Origin: Sulfidibacter corallicola
GTDB taxonomy: Bacteria; Acidobacteriota; Holophagae; Acanthopleuribacterales; Acanthopleuribacteraceae
DNA length: 64,000 nt
Reading direction: 5' to 3'
Assembly (NCBI RefSeq): GCF_017498545.1
Contig: NZ_CP071793.1
Span: 10,534,256 to 10,598,255 of the forward strand
Made by a program: the position numbers and the translations under genes. Under the pieces are notes generated by a model, which was given only the letters and a program-made list of their open reading frames with translations, did not search any database and was not told the DNA's origin. Numbering within the stretch: the first letter of the stretch is position 1; the number at the start of each line of letters is the position of its first letter. This document shows positions 14,584-24,849 of this stretch, in pieces.

Positions 14584-17500
14584 CTTCCCCACGCTCCACC
14601 TGGTTCTGCTTTAACATCATCCGGAAATTGACCTGGGCTATACTTTCGTTGGCAATTTTTACACACTGGAATCTCCGCCCATTCTAATTCTCCGGTGGTT
14701 TTATTTCGCCGCCACCCATGGGCTTTAGTCATCTTGGCATCAGAACCTAATTGTCTGGCAACATCATCTTCTGCACATCCAGCAGGATTCCTTGAACACC
14801 CAGATACAACCTTTCCATTTTTATGCCCACCCACGTATGTAGCATGTTTCCGTTTAAGCCTTTTACCAGCTTCATCTCTGGCATCTTCAGCCTTCCTTAC
14901 GAAATCATCGGTACTCTTTGATCCCTCAGTGTACGAATTATAGAGATCTTCTGCCGATTCGACCACCCATCCCGTTAAGTGTTTTGCCCCATTTAGAGAT
15001 CCCACTGCTCCACCTGCCACCAATGCGCCGCCAACAGGTACTGCAGTTAGGCTTACACCCCCTGCGGGAGATAAACCTAATCCACCAATCATCATCCCAC
15101 CGCCTGTAGTGATGGCGGCGACACCGAGATAAATTGAAAGCACGTCGCCATAAACCTGCGCTGCCTCACCAAATTCCGTCTGAGGCTGGGCTCTATCGAT
15201 CAAACCATTCGTGAAATTAGAGGCAACGCCGGAGCCTAAAGAGTTGACAACGTCTGCAAGAATAAACCAGCCATCTTCACCGTAAAGCCCCGTAGGATCG
15301 ACCATGTTCACGGGGTCATTGCCGACGTAGCTGTACGGGTTCCAGTATTGGTCTGCGGGATCCACCTGCAGGAAGCGGCCGACCTCGGGGAAGTACCAGC
15401 GGCCGCCCATGTAATACATGCCGAAGTCCGGTTCCTTTTCCTGGCCGGTGAATAGGTGGGGTTCCTTCACGTTGCCCGACACCGCAGTGTTCATCGCTTC
15501 TCGCAGCGTGATGCCGAAGGGGTCCATGTCGGTTTGAGCCATTACGACCAGGTGCGACAGGTCCACTTCTCCCCCGCGGGCGTAGTCCGGTGCGGACTCG
15601 GCTCCTTCGTTCAGGCCAGCCAGGTAGGCCGATTGGATTTCTTCGGCAGTGGCGGCCCGCTTCAAGACCTGCACTTCGTCCAAGCCGCCGTGCCAGCGGT
15701 AGAGGTACAGCGGGAGGTAGCCCATCGTCAGACCCGCTGCCGGGTACAGAGCCCCGATCGTCACAGCCTTTGGGTCGCCCACCTGGATGCCGTCTTGGTA
15801 GGCCGTGACTTGCTGGTCGTCGTAGGTTACGGCCAGGTGGGTCCAGCGCCGGTAGGAGATGCGGTTGCCTACCGTGATCCACTGGCGATCGATGCCGTTG
15901 CCCAAGCTCACCGTAGGGGTTTTGTTGTCGTCGATGTAGAACAGGAACGGGGCCAGGCGAGTGTCGCCCGTCGCACCGGCGTAGACCAGGGTTCCGCCGT
16001 CGTCGATGCCGTCGTCCTCGTCCTCATCGTAGAGCCACAGGCTGATCGTCCAGGCGTTGCCCAGGTCGTCCATGTCGCCGTGGTAACTTACGTCGATATC
16101 CTGCCCGCCATTGAGCCACAGGGCGCGGTCTCCGCGACGCGAAGTGAACGTCGGCACGCTGCCGTCCACCGTCCAGCCATCGCCGCTCGTGCCCTCGTTC
16201 GTCAGGTCGCCATTGAAGGAGAAGGCCGCCACGACGTCGCCCGCCAGACAGGCTGGGGTCGGCGGCTCCGATCGGGATTCACCCGCGCGGTTGCGGTACA
16301 TGGCCACCACCATGCGTGTGCTGCCCAGGTGGTCTTTGACGTACAAGCCCGCGTGGCGCTTGGATTTGTAGCCGATCCGGTCACCGCCGTTGAGTAGGTA
16401 GGCCCGCTTGATGCGGCCGAAGTCGTCCAGTTCGGCGTGGTTCTCCGTGCCTGCCGGGACGAAATAGGTTGTCTCCGATACCGTGTTCTGGCCTTCTTGG
16501 AACTCGCTCCGCCGGACACGAGTTCCGCTGTGATCATAGGCAAACGTTGCCCTGACAGTGGGATACCGTTCGGATTCGGACAAGGTGCCCACCTGGTCGA
16601 TTTCGGTGGGCAACACGGGAAAGCGCGGATCGCCGTATGCCAAGTTTCGCGTCACCGACTCGCCCACTTGGTTTTCTTTTTGAAGGGTGACATTTCCCAA
16701 GACGTCGTAGTCGAAGTACAGATGCGCATGCTCTGCTGGATTGCTTCCGCCCAGCAATTCATCCCTGTCAACATATGCCAGCATGTTCGTGCCCTGCGGG
16801 ATTTCGTGATCGAGCGACGCGTCATAGGTCCCGGTTTCCCCGTCCCGAAACGCTCGGGTCCGGGTTTCCTGGGTCCGGTTCCCGTTGCGGTCGTAGCTGT
16901 AGGTCAACTGAAGCTCTTGATCCCAGCTCGAACGGGCTTCCGTGAGTTGGTTGGCCGCGTCGTAACGATACCGATGCACGAGATCGAATGTGGCCTGCTC
17001 GGGAGAGGCACCGCCTGCCTGGCCCAGGTGGTAGATCTCCCGCAATCGGGTGATGGTGCCGTCGTATCTGAACGGGGACGTATCCCCCGCGTCGAACATG
17101 TCGCCGTTGTCGCCGAAGTAGTCGAGGTGGGCGCTGAAGGCCTGTTGGCCTCCGAGCTTGGTTTGGTGGTCCAGCAGCCAGTCGCGGACGTCGAAGCGGT
17201 AGTCCGTCGTCAGCCAGGCTCCGCTGTCCTGCCCCAACGCCACCTGGCTGACATGGCCCGTCGGCGTGTGCGTGAACCCGCCCACCTTGCGCACCGAGCT
17301 GCCGTAGGACAGCGTGCTCTCTTCGTCGATCAGCGAACCCAGGGCCGCAAACGTGGTCTGCCCCTCGCCGCCGTGTTCGCCGGCATGTTTGCGGAAACCA
17401 ATGTGCACGGTCATGCGCTCGGACAGCGGAGCCAGGTCGCTGGTCGTCACCAGGCGGTCGAAGGCGTCGTAGGTGTAGCCCAACGCCAAGTGGTGGGTCT

Positions 17501-20500
17501 GGTTGATGGTACGGACGACCCGATCGCGGTTGTCGTACTCGACCCAGAAGATCTGCGGTTCCAGCACGCCGCGGATCAGGTAGACCCGGCACACGACGCG
17601 GCCCTTGTGGTCGTAGAAGAAGCGCTCGGCCGAGTTGGGGCCGACGATCTCGACGGTCTGGCCGATTGGGTCGCCGAACTGGAAATCGGGATCACCCTTG
17701 GGGTTCTGTTGCTCGAGTTCGGTGAGCGTCGGCCAGAAGTGGGGCTTCTCGTCAACACGCGCTGGGAAGAGCTCGGTGTCGGTCCAAGGGCTGAGTCGCC
17801 CTGCGCCCTGTCCTCCCGGGAAGCCGAGATCGTAACGGTCGAAACGCGTCATCACCGCGGTGTTCTCAGTGACTTCCAACTGGTTGAGATCGGATGAGTT
17901 TGCATCGACTTTTTGTTGTAGGGTCGTGCGGCCATATTCGACGTACCCGGACCCGTTTGGATTTGTGAATCGGACCTGGCGCGAGGCGATCACGCGGTCC
18001 TGGTCGTCGTAGACGGTTTCGAACCAGAAGCCGATGCCGCCCGCTGCCGGACGTTCTTTCGCGTTGCGGCTAAACCGCAGGCGGCCGTGGCGATCATAGA
18101 CGAACTCGGACATGCCGAATTCGGGCTCGTGGGTTTCGATCACGCGGTCGTAGGCGTCGTGGACGTGGCGGGTGACTAGGCCGGACGGAATACCACCCTC
18201 GTCCACCGTGACTTCGGCATCATTTAAACTCAGGGTCCAGGGCCCATTGGGTCCAGGAGCAAGGATCGCTCGGGGCGGGTACACTGCGATGAGCCGACCG
18301 AAGCGGTCGTACTGGTTGTAGCTGACCAGATTGGTGGTCGAGTTGTTGAGCCGACCTTCGTAGCCTGTCGGCAGGTAGACCTTGTGGTTGGTGAAGGCGC
18401 CGTTGCCGATACTCAAGTCCGGCGCCTCGCCTGTGACCACGTCCAAGTGCCAGGCCCGCATCCACTCGAGGCTGGGATTGGCGATCGTCAGGAGTGGCCG
18501 GTCGGCATCGGCACCGGTGAGCGTCACGCTGACCGCGCCATCGGGATCGATGGCCAGGGTGCCGTGAAGGCCCGGCTTAAGCACACCACCGTCTTCTACC
18601 GGCACCAGGTGCGACATCATTCCTGGCAGATCCACGACCAATCCGGGGTCGCCCACCACAATCGAGAAGTAGTGGTAGCGGAAGTAGCGCAACGGATCGT
18701 CGCTGTCTCTGGCTTTTTCGCCGAAGGGCAGTTCCGCCATGACCCGGCCTCGCGCCGGATCGTCCTCGTAGAAGGTGTTGGTGAACGGGTTTTGGTCGGG
18801 CTCGATGTGGTTGCGGCTCGTCTTCCAGAAGGCCTCACCCGCCGTGGCCGATTCGTCGCGGGAACCGGCCGCCATCAGGCTCGACCATTCGGCTCCGGAT
18901 GGCGCGGTGCCGTAGAATCCTTTGCCCGCCGAGACCTGGCGGCCCAAGGCATCGTAGGTGGCGAACCCGCTCACCAGGTATTGATGCTTCTGCGCTACGG
19001 GCGCATAGCTGCCCATGGCGCGCGTTTCCTGACCGTACCCCTTGAGATCGGAAAACGAGACCTGGTAGATCTTGTGGTTCGGGTCGTCCGGGTCGGGATA
19101 GTTCACCGAGATGATGCGGTTGTGATGGGGATCGGCCTCAGCCGCCCAGTCGGTCTTGCCGTAGATCGCACTTTGCGGCAGTGGCGTCTTGGCCAGACTG
19201 GGGATCGGGTTGCGGCGAATGCGGGACGCGGGCACGAAGACACACACTTGGAATTGCCGCTTCTGCGGATCGGTTGACGACGGGACGTAGCGGTAAAAGA
19301 CATTGCCGGCTCGGGTCCAGTTCGCCTGGGTACCCAGCACGACCGCTTCGCGTGAATCGTAGTTCCCCCAAGGTTGGACGGAATCGAGGTGGTCGGGATA
19401 GGGCACCAGGAACGCCTGGATCCCCGCCAGGTCGGTTTGCGGGTCGAAGGGCACTTCCAACCAGGCGTACCAGTCCTCGTTCGGCAAGGGACCGGTGGGG
19501 ATTTGGGTGAGTTGACCGGGATCGATGGTCCCCGCCGAGAGCACCCAGGTATGGGTGGCGCTGCCGGTGATGTCCTGCGATGCCAAAACAAATGGTTCGG
19601 GCGCATAGGATCGGTTCAGAGCGTCTCTCAGCGCGCCATCGCCGACATTCCGAAGCACATCCAGTGGGTCGGAGAGCTCGGCACTGGCAGACAGATTGAG
19701 GCCGCTGTTCAGGCCTTTGGGCGAAACGATCGCATCGGAAAGCGTTTCGAAGCGCTCGAACGTGATCTGGGATGGGGCCTCACTCGCGTTGATCGTCTCG
19801 TTCAGGTGGTAGCGAACCTCGAGTTGGACCGTGCGACTGCTGGCGCCATCCCAAAATTCGGGACCAAAGAAGCTGTGGGGGATTTCGGCACGGATCCGGA
19901 TGCGGACATCTTCCGGGTTCTCCAAACCGACCTGCGCAGCCTGGAACGGGAGTGCATCACTGCCCAGGGTCTTCCATCTGGCGGGATCGGTAGCACCCTC
20001 GACCCACTGACTGCCGCTCCAATACTGCGTGCCGGAAACCCAAGCCCACTGAAAGGCGCTCAGAGCCACGGCTTGACCGGAGAGCAGGTGGGCCGCATTC
20101 CCCGTCGAAGAAGTCGGTTCCAAGGCTTGCTCGATCGCCACTGAGCCCGTTTGGCCTTCCTGAACCGTGACCGATTCGGGCGTCACGTCGAGGTAATCCA
20201 TGCCAATCAGATTGGCGGCCCCCACGTCGCTTCGCTCGAAATACAACGGAATGCCCTGGCCTTGGGTCCCAATCTGGCTGCTGTGGACGAGATCCTGGCC
20301 ATTTCTCGAGATGAACAGGTGGACCCGGTATTGGTGTTGGGCATCGGTAAAGTCGATTCCGAAATCCTGCCTCAATAACGAGGTGAAGGTCTCCATCTCG
20401 TGGAAGCTTTCCAGGCTGAGATAGTAGCGTTTGTTCTTTTTTAAATTGTTCGGATGGTCCTGGTCGTAATCCGATTGCATGGCGAGAAAGGTGTCCAACG

Positions 20501-23500
20501 CCATGTCCGCCTGGTAGCACTCCAGTCCACCCGGAGCGCAGGTATTGACATTCTCGGGTTTCCCCATGAAAAAGAAGATCCGCCACGCACTGTCCGGTGC
20601 CGCCAAATATTCAGCATCGGGATAGTCCTCGAGCGAGAACGGGATCGAAATGTTCTGGAGCAGAAGGTCGGGTTGTTGGATGTAGGGCCAAACCAATCGA
20701 TCAGCCTGATCATCATGCGCCGTCCCATCCAGGTGAACCCGCAGTTCCCGCCCTTGGGGCTCCGCATATTCCGGTACGAGGGTGTTGGGCGTGCAATTGT
20801 TGCCATCGTTGAGGATGATCGGGTTGCCGTGTGCATCCACACCCAAATCATTGGTTAACGTGCTACTGTCAAAATCGATGACGGCCTTGTAGTCCCGGGT
20901 ATCGCCATTTGGTGGATACCACGTCAATTCCGACCAAACATCCTTCACCTGATGGAATTCGAGTTCGATGGGGTAGGGAAAAACATTCTCCACCGAATCC
21001 CAAGGGTCGCACGCCGACAATTGATAGTTTGCTTCCAACGAAAGCGGTGCTTGCTTGGAGAGCCCCGCCACATCGGTGGTCTGCGTATGGTTATGGGAAT
21101 GATTCTGGGAAATGCCCAGCGGATATTTGAGGTGGTAGTCGACTTCCACGCCGGGGAAAAGACGAGATGTATCCTCGGCATCCGCGGTTCCGTTGACGCC
21201 CAGAACCTGCAACTTCCAACTGTGGTCGTCGCGCACCGTGGACAGGCGGGAGGTGTAGCTATGCACCCCATGTGTCAATTCCGCTTTGTATTTCGCGGTG
21301 TGGTCGTGATTGTCGCCAAAGGTGAATTTGAAGATGGGCCCCGCAATACTCCGAATCGAACCGAAATCTTGGATGTATTCGAACGGCACCCCGTAACGAT
21401 CTTTGGCCGACAGGACCAAGCGGTAGTTCTTACCCGGCTGATACATGTCCCCGAGCTTTAGAGGCGTTCCTTCCGGGCCGCTTTGTACCACCGCCCCCGT
21501 GGGATTGCCCTCACCGTCGAGTTCGACCATCTTCCAGGAAGAGCCGTACCGAGTCCCGCTCTCCGACACCCAATTGGGGCTGAGCGTGTCGTCGTGGTTG
21601 GCCGCGGCTCGGCCGTTCAAGTCACCTGGCGTCAGGAGATCGCGGTCGGCTCTTTGATCATGCTTCAGGGTGATCGGAACCCCATCCTGCAACGCCACCA
21701 ACGTGCCGCTGCGGTAAATGAACGGAACGCCTTGGGCCAGGACCGACTCCTGATCCTCGCGACTCAAGGGTTGCCGGATCACGCCGTTGATCGAGAGCGA
21801 GAGCGACCAGCCCTGCGGTGATCGGAAGGCCTGCCAGTCGGTGTGATCCCGTCCCGGCACGCCCGGATCATGGGTCAGGAAGGCCGCGATGTAATAAGGG
21901 TTGGCCTCCGTGCCCTGATCGAGGGTGATCGGCGCCCCCTCGTGCAGGAACAAACTCCGGAACAGGTCGCCCACCTTGCTGGTATTGAGGTCGGCCAGGG
22001 TGATCGCTTCGCTGGTTCGGATGCGGACCGGGTCGCCCTGGGCATTGGGTTCGTAGAGGCCCAGCGCCACAAACATCTCGTCTTGGGCCACGAAGCCCTG
22101 TTGCGCCGTGAACTGCCCGGAGGCCTGGGCGGCCTCGGGAACCATCGTCTCCGGGGTGTGCACCAAATACGGCACCTCGGCGCTGGCCGGCTGAAGCCCC
22201 CAATAGGAGAGCCCGACCCTGGCCGAGAAGAAACCGCGCTGATCGACGAACTTGATAGGGCCGATGCCACCGCCGATCAGGCCAATGACATTTTGGTCCA
22301 AGGATCCCTCGGCGCCTTCGGTCCGCTCGCTGACCGTGCCCGACCAGGCGTATTTCACGAACACTCGGATGTTCCGAACCACGCGGTCGTTGAAGAACAG
22401 CCCGCTGTTCTGGCTCAACCGGTAGCTGCCATCCAACCGGTATCGGTTGTTGCCCGTAGCGACCTTGTCCACCTCGAGCCCTGGCCACCAGGCCTTGTCC
22501 GGCCCCAAAACTTGGGTCCAGGGTGGCTGGTCCGTGGCCGGCACCCATTGCTGGCCGTTCCACAGCTCGCCTGTGTCTTCATCGCGCCACAACCACCACA
22601 GCAGGTCGGGGTCAACCGAGGGCACCTCGACGGTCAGGCTGAGGCTTGTCGGACTGAAGGCATCGGTCACGCCCACGATGTCGTCCCAAGCCACGCCAAA
22701 GTCACGGGCCGTCACCGGCCAGCCGGGCTGAATGGGCACATCGATCTGATCGCGAGCACCTGTAACCGTGGTGTACCGCACTCCGAGCTGAACTTCGTTG
22801 AGGGTCTCCCGCCAAAACGGCAGGCACTCCGACCGCGTCAGGGATTCGACCCCCATCCATCCCAGCGAAATCAGATGGCTCGACGTGGCGCTGTCGTAGT
22901 GGTAGTGCACTACGTCGAAGATGCCGCCCTCGCGCTGGTCGGTCAGGCTCAACCAGAGATTGCCGGATAGCCCCGAGTCGATCCAGTCGGAGCCGTTCCA
23001 ATACTCCCCGCGATCGTTTTTCAGGAAAAACTGCAGGTCACTTTCGTTCAGGCCGCTGTTGGGAAAGCCGGTCGAGAAATCGGCGGTCAGCCCCACGTAG
23101 TTGTCCCAGTCACCGGACCCGCTGCCTGTCAGCGAATCGGGTGCTTCCAGGTTCCCGCTGACCAGGCTCAGTTGGCTGGCATCGCCGGTGCGGCGCACCG
23201 TGCCCACCACCACTTCCGGCGACCGCACCAGGTAATTACCCGTCATCATCACGATCTCGTAGGTTTCGCCGAGTTCCAGCTCGCGATCCGGTTGGTAGGA
23301 CGCCAGTTCCAGCGGGTTCTGACGCCAATCGGGATCCAGCCAGTGCCCGCGGCTGTCCCGCAGCCCGACGAAAAAGACCTTGGCGTTCTTGACCGGTGAC
23401 CAGGTGAACGTGGGTCGCGCCTCGATCAGGTCGCCCGCGGGGGTCACGGCCACGGCGGTCGTGGGCGGATCGGCCTCGGGCGGCAGGTAGGCCAGCTCGC

Positions 23501-24680
23501 GGGTGCGGACGTGGGTGGATTTCCCGGCCCGGTTGACGGAGTAGACGTAGAGCCGGTAGCGCTTGCCCAGCTCGAGGGCCTCCGGGACCTGGGCGGCAGC
23601 CTGTGTAATAACTACGTTTTCCCAATCGAGATCGAGAAAGACGCGATCCTCGTGGCGCATGATGCCCAGGCGGTAGCTTTCGGCGCCTTCGACGGCCTCC
23701 CACCAGATGGTGGGCCGCGAGGAGGCCCAGTTCTCGGGGAAGAAGGAAAGCGCGGCCGGCGCCTGGGAGGGCTTCAGCACGACCGGCAAGTCGATCGGGT
23801 TGCCGATCAGGTATTCGGTCTTGTTCAGGTAGCGCGGCACCAGCTCGATGGTGGGGTTCTGCCCCTGCCAGAAAGCGTCGGTGAAGGCGTCGGGCTGGAA
23901 GTAGGCAGTCAGCGTGCCGGCCTGCTTGTCGACGACGGTGTTGTCGAAGAAGCCGGCTCGGGTTTGGGTGTCGTCCAGGCTGTGAAAGACCTCCGAGGCC
24001 ACCCACTGGCTGCCGTCCCAATAGGTATTGGATCCGGCAAGCCGCCAGGCCCAGGAAAGGTCGGCGACCTGCCAATCCTCGGGATTGAGTTTCTCCATGA
24101 AGAAGGAGAGCTTCAGGGTCAGCGGCTCGCTGTCGGATCGATCGACCTGCAGGCTGGGCCCGGTATCGAACAGTCGCGGTCCTGGCCGAACCTCTTTGAA
24201 CGTCAGCTCGAAGGGCGCGGCAAAGTAGTTGGGGGTCGAGGGAATGCCCAGTGTGATCCGGACGCGCTGTTCGCGGGCGCCTTGCCAGAAGGTCGGCGTG
24301 AACAGGGGCTGTTGGATTTGGAAATCCACCCGGACATTGCCGCCGGCCGGGGAATTGAACAGACTGCGGCTGCTGTCGACCCAAAACGGATGCGTATTGG
24401 TTTGAAGCGTGTGAAAGCCGGCATCGCTGGTCCAGGCCTCACCGTCCCAATAGGTGCCAGGCCGGTCGATGTCTTCGAAGCGGGCCAGGATGCCGCTGGG
24501 GAAGACACCGTGAACCCCCATGTCGACGGTGAAGGCGGCATTGCCGGCCGTCGTGGGATCGACTTCCACCGTGCCGGTCGAAACCTGAACCACATTGACG
24601 TCCACGGCCATGAGGGGTCCGCAGAGGGCCAACCCGATCAACAGAGTCAAAACATTCCGAAATATGGCGTTACACTTCAT
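14580..24680 (-). CDS. Secreted Rhs protein with C-terminal deaminase-type toxin tip
   Basis: The 3366-aa protein starts at ATG 24680 (MKCNAIFRNVLTLLIG, a Sec signal peptide) with AAGGG upstream. The N-terminal part holds five YWxGxxW modules (about residues 75, 218, 557, 704, 1551). The C-terminal third holds YD repeats, DHLGSTRMVV, a LamG-like insert (15625-16232), the Rhs core ending DPTGL and a Gly-rich hydrophobic pre-toxin region. The last ~118 residues are unique. CAE (14769-14777) and PVCKNC (14651-14672) supply the Cys-Glu and Cys-x2-Cys of zinc-dependent deaminases, with HATYVGG before and GGAWG at the end. It would act on cytosine or adenine in nucleic acid or nucleotides. The exact deaminase subfamily is uncertain. 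There is no PAAR-type start. Confidence 0.85.
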   Translation of the reverse strand: MKCNAIFRNVLTLLIGLALCGPLMAVDVNVVQVSTGTVEVDPTTAGNAAFTVDMGVHGVFPSGILARFEDIDRPGTYWDGEAWTSDAGFHTLQTNTHPFWVDSSRSLFNSPAGGNVRVDFQIQQPLFTPTFWQGAREQRVRITLGIPSTPNYFAAPFELTFKEVRPGPRLFDTGPSLQVDRSDSEPLTLKLSFFMEKLNPEDWQVADLSWAWRLAGSNTYWDGSQWVASEVFHSLDDTQTRAGFFDNTVVDKQAGTLTAYFQPDAFTDAFWQGQNPTIELVPRYLNKTEYLIGNPIDLPVVLKPSQAPAALSFFPENWASSRPTIWWEAVEGAESYRLGIMRHEDRVFLDLDWENVVITQAAAQVPEALELGKRYRLYVYSVNRAGKSTHVRTRELAYLPPEADPPTTAVAVTPAGDLIEARPTFTWSPVKNAKVFFVGLRDSRGHWLDPDWRQNPLELASYQPDRELELGETYEIVMMTGNYLVRSPEVVVGTVRRTGDASQLSLVSGNLEAPDSLTGSGSGDWDNYVGLTADFSTGFPNSGLNESDLQFFLKNDRGEYWNGSDWIDSGLSGNLWLSLTDQREGGIFDVVHYHYDSATSSHLISLGWMGVESLTRSECLPFWRETLNEVQLGVRYTTVTGARDQIDVPIQPGWPVTARDFGVAWDDIVGVTDAFSPTSLSLTVEVPSVDPDLLWWLWRDEDTGELWNGQQWVPATDQPPWTQVLGPDKAWWPGLEVDKVATGNNRYRLDGSYRLSQNSGLFFNDRVVRNIRVFVKYAWSGTVSERTEGAEGSLDQNVIGLIGGGIGPIKFVDQRGFFSARVGLSYWGLQPASAEVPYLVHTPETMVPEAAQASGQFTAQQGFVAQDEMFVALGLYEPNAQGDPVRIRTSEAITLADLNTSKVGDLFRSLFLHEGAPITLDQGTEANPYYIAAFLTHDPGVPGRDHTDWQAFRSPQGWSLSLSINGVIRQPLSREDQESVLAQGVPFIYRSGTLVALQDGVPITLKHDQRADRDLLTPGDLNGRAAANHDDTLSPNWVSESGTRYGSSWKMVELDGEGNPTGAVVQSGPEGTPLKLGDMYQPGKNYRLVLSAKDRYGVPFEYIQDFGSIRSIAGPIFKFTFGDNHDHTAKYKAELTHGVHSYTSRLSTVRDDHSWKLQVLGVNGTADAEDTSRLFPGVEVDYHLKYPLGISQNHSHNHTQTTDVAGLSKQAPLSLEANYQLSACDPWDSVENVFPYPIELEFHQVKDVWSELTWYPPNGDTRDYKAVIDFDSSTLTNDLGVDAHGNPIILNDGNNCTPNTLVPEYAEPQGRELRVHLDGTAHDDQADRLVWPYIQQPDLLLQNISIPFSLEDYPDAEYLAAPDSAWRIFFFMGKPENVNTCAPGGLECYQADMALDTFLAMQSDYDQDHPNNLKKNKRYYLSLESFHEMETFTSLLRQDFGIDFTDAQHQYRVHLFISRNGQDLVHSSQIGTQGQGIPLYFERSDVGAANLIGMDYLDVTPESVTVQEGQTGSVAIEQALEPTSSTGNAAHLLSGQAVALSAFQWAWVSGTQYWSGSQWVEGATDPARWKTLGSDALPFQAAQVGLENPEDVRIRIRAEIPHSFFGPEFWDGASSRTVQLEVRYHLNETINASEAPSQITFERFETLSDAIVSPKGLNSGLNLSASAELSDPLDVLRNVGDGALRDALNRSYAPEPFVLASQDITGSATHTWVLSAGTIDPGQLTQIPTGPLPNEDWYAWLEVPFDPQTDLAGIQAFLVPYPDHLDSVQPWGNYDSREAVVLGTQANWTRAGNVFYRYVPSSTDPQKRQFQVCVFVPASRIRRNPIPSLAKTPLPQSAIYGKTDWAAEADPHHNRIISVNYPDPDDPNHKIYQVSFSDLKGYGQETRAMGSYAPVAQKHQYLVSGFATYDALGRQVSAGKGFYGTAPSGAEWSSLMAAGSRDESATAGEAFWKTSRNHIEPDQNPFTNTFYEDDPARGRVMAELPFGEKARDSDDPLRYFRYHYFSIVVGDPGLVVDLPGMMSHLVPVEDGGVLKPGLHGTLAIDPDGAVSVTLTGADADRPLLTIANPSLEWMRAWHLDVVTGEAPDLSIGNGAFTNHKVYLPTGYEGRLNNSTTNLVSYNQYDRFGRLIAVYPPRAILAPGPNGPWTLSLNDAEVTVDEGGIPSGLVTRHVHDAYDRVIETHEPEFGMSEFVYDRHGRLRFSRNAKERPAAGGIGFWFETVYDDQDRVIASRQVRFTNPNGSGYVEYGRTTLQQKVDANSSDLNQLEVTENTAVMTRFDRYDLGFPGGQGAGRLSPWTDTELFPARVDEKPHFWPTLTELEQQNPKGDPDFQFGDPIGQTVEIVGPNSAERFFYDHKGRVVCRVYLIRGVLEPQIFWVEYDNRDRVVRTINQTHHLALGYTYDAFDRLVTTSDLAPLSERMTVHIGFRKHAGEHGGEGQTTFAALGSLIDEESTLSYGSSVRKVGGFTHTPTGHVSQVALGQDSGAWLTTDYRFDVRDWLLDHQTKLGGQQAFSAHLDYFGDNGDMFDAGDTSPFRYDGTITRLREIYHLGQAGGASPEQATFDLVHRYRYDAANQLTEARSSWDQELQLTYSYDRNGNRTQETRTRAFRDGETGTYDASLDHEIPQGTNMLAYVDRDELLGGSNPAEHAHLYFDYDVLGNVTLQKENQVGESVTRNLAYGDPRFPVLPTEIDQVGTLSESERYPTVRATFAYDHSGTRVRRSEFQEGQNTVSETTYFVPAGTENHAELDDFGRIKRAYLLNGGDRIGYKSKRHAGLYVKDHLGSTRMVVAMYRNRAGESRSEPPTPACLAGDVVAAFSFNGDLTNEGTSGDGWTVDGSVPTFTSRRGDRALWLNGGQDIDVSYHGDMDDLGNAWTISLWLYDEDEDDGIDDGGTLVYAGATGDTRLAPFLFYIDDNKTPTVSLGNGIDRQWITVGNRISYRRWTHLAVTYDDQQVTAYQDGIQVGDPKAVTIGALYPAAGLTMGYLPLYLYRWHGGLDEVQVLKRAATAEEIQSAYLAGLNEGAESAPDYARGGEVDLSHLVVMAQTDMDPFGITLREAMNTAVSGNVKEPHLFTGQEKEPDFGMYYMGGRWYFPEVGRFLQVDPADQYWNPYSYVGNDPVNMVDPTGLYGEDGWFILADVVNSLGSGVASNFTNGLIDRAQPQTEFGEAAQVYGDVLSIYLGVAAITTGGGMMIGGLGLSPAGGVSLTAVPVGGALVAGGAVGSLNGAKHLTGWVVESAEDLYNSYTEGSKSTDDFVRKAEDARDEAGKRLKRKHATYVGGHKNGKVVSGCSRNPAGCAEDDVARQLGSDAKMTKAHGWRRNKTTGELEWAEIPVCKNCQRKYSPGQFPDDVKAEPGGAWGR
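14934..18815 (-). repeat. Rhs core repeat, copy B
   Basis: This block within the second Rhs gene is the counterpart of 10043-13947. It covers pre-toxin, Rhs core, LamG insert and YD repeats. Identity is high throughout, with scattered substitutions. Confidence 0.85.
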
Positions 24681-24849
24681 CACATCATCCCTTGTACAAG
24701 CAGGTCGCGGGGTTTCTGACAGTCGGAGGCCTGATCGCGGGCGGGTTCGGGACACACCTCGCGATGGGCAGGGCATGGAAGCCAGCGGCGGTTATGGGGT
24801 GGGGAGCTCGCCGTACTCGACGCGGTAATGCTCGGATTTCAGGATGCCG
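23184..24849 (-). repeat. rhs 5' duplication block, copy 1
   Basis: This is near-identical to 35395-37060. It covers codons for the signal peptide and the first two YWxGxxW modules, the 5' untranslated region, and the last 58 bp of the upstream partner gene. Identity ends sharply just after codons for GTVRRTGD on one side and at CAGGATGCCG (24840-24849) on the other. Confidence 0.85.
24792..24849 (-). pseudogene. 3' remnant of the 2023-aa partner gene
   Basis: The 58 bp match 37003-37060 and still encode the partner's end, ILKSEHYRVEYGELPTP and stop. The preceding 6 kb of that gene are absent. The fragment shows that the second rhs gene was copied together with its upstream flank. Confidence 0.8.

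Noticed and set aside
16437..17897. Long + strand open frame (and its twin at 28651-30111) opposite the rhs genes
   Set aside because: It is the antisense of a highly conserved, GC-rich rhs coding region. Its codons mirror YD repeats, it has no start signals, and it appears in each rhs copy because the DNA is duplicated.
24680..24776. Upstream ATG at 24776 (and 36987) as start of the Rhs proteins
   Set aside because: It would place 32 arginine-rich residues before a typical signal peptide. ATG 24680/36891 has an AAGGG ribosome binding site, and the extension lies in the duplicated untranslated region.
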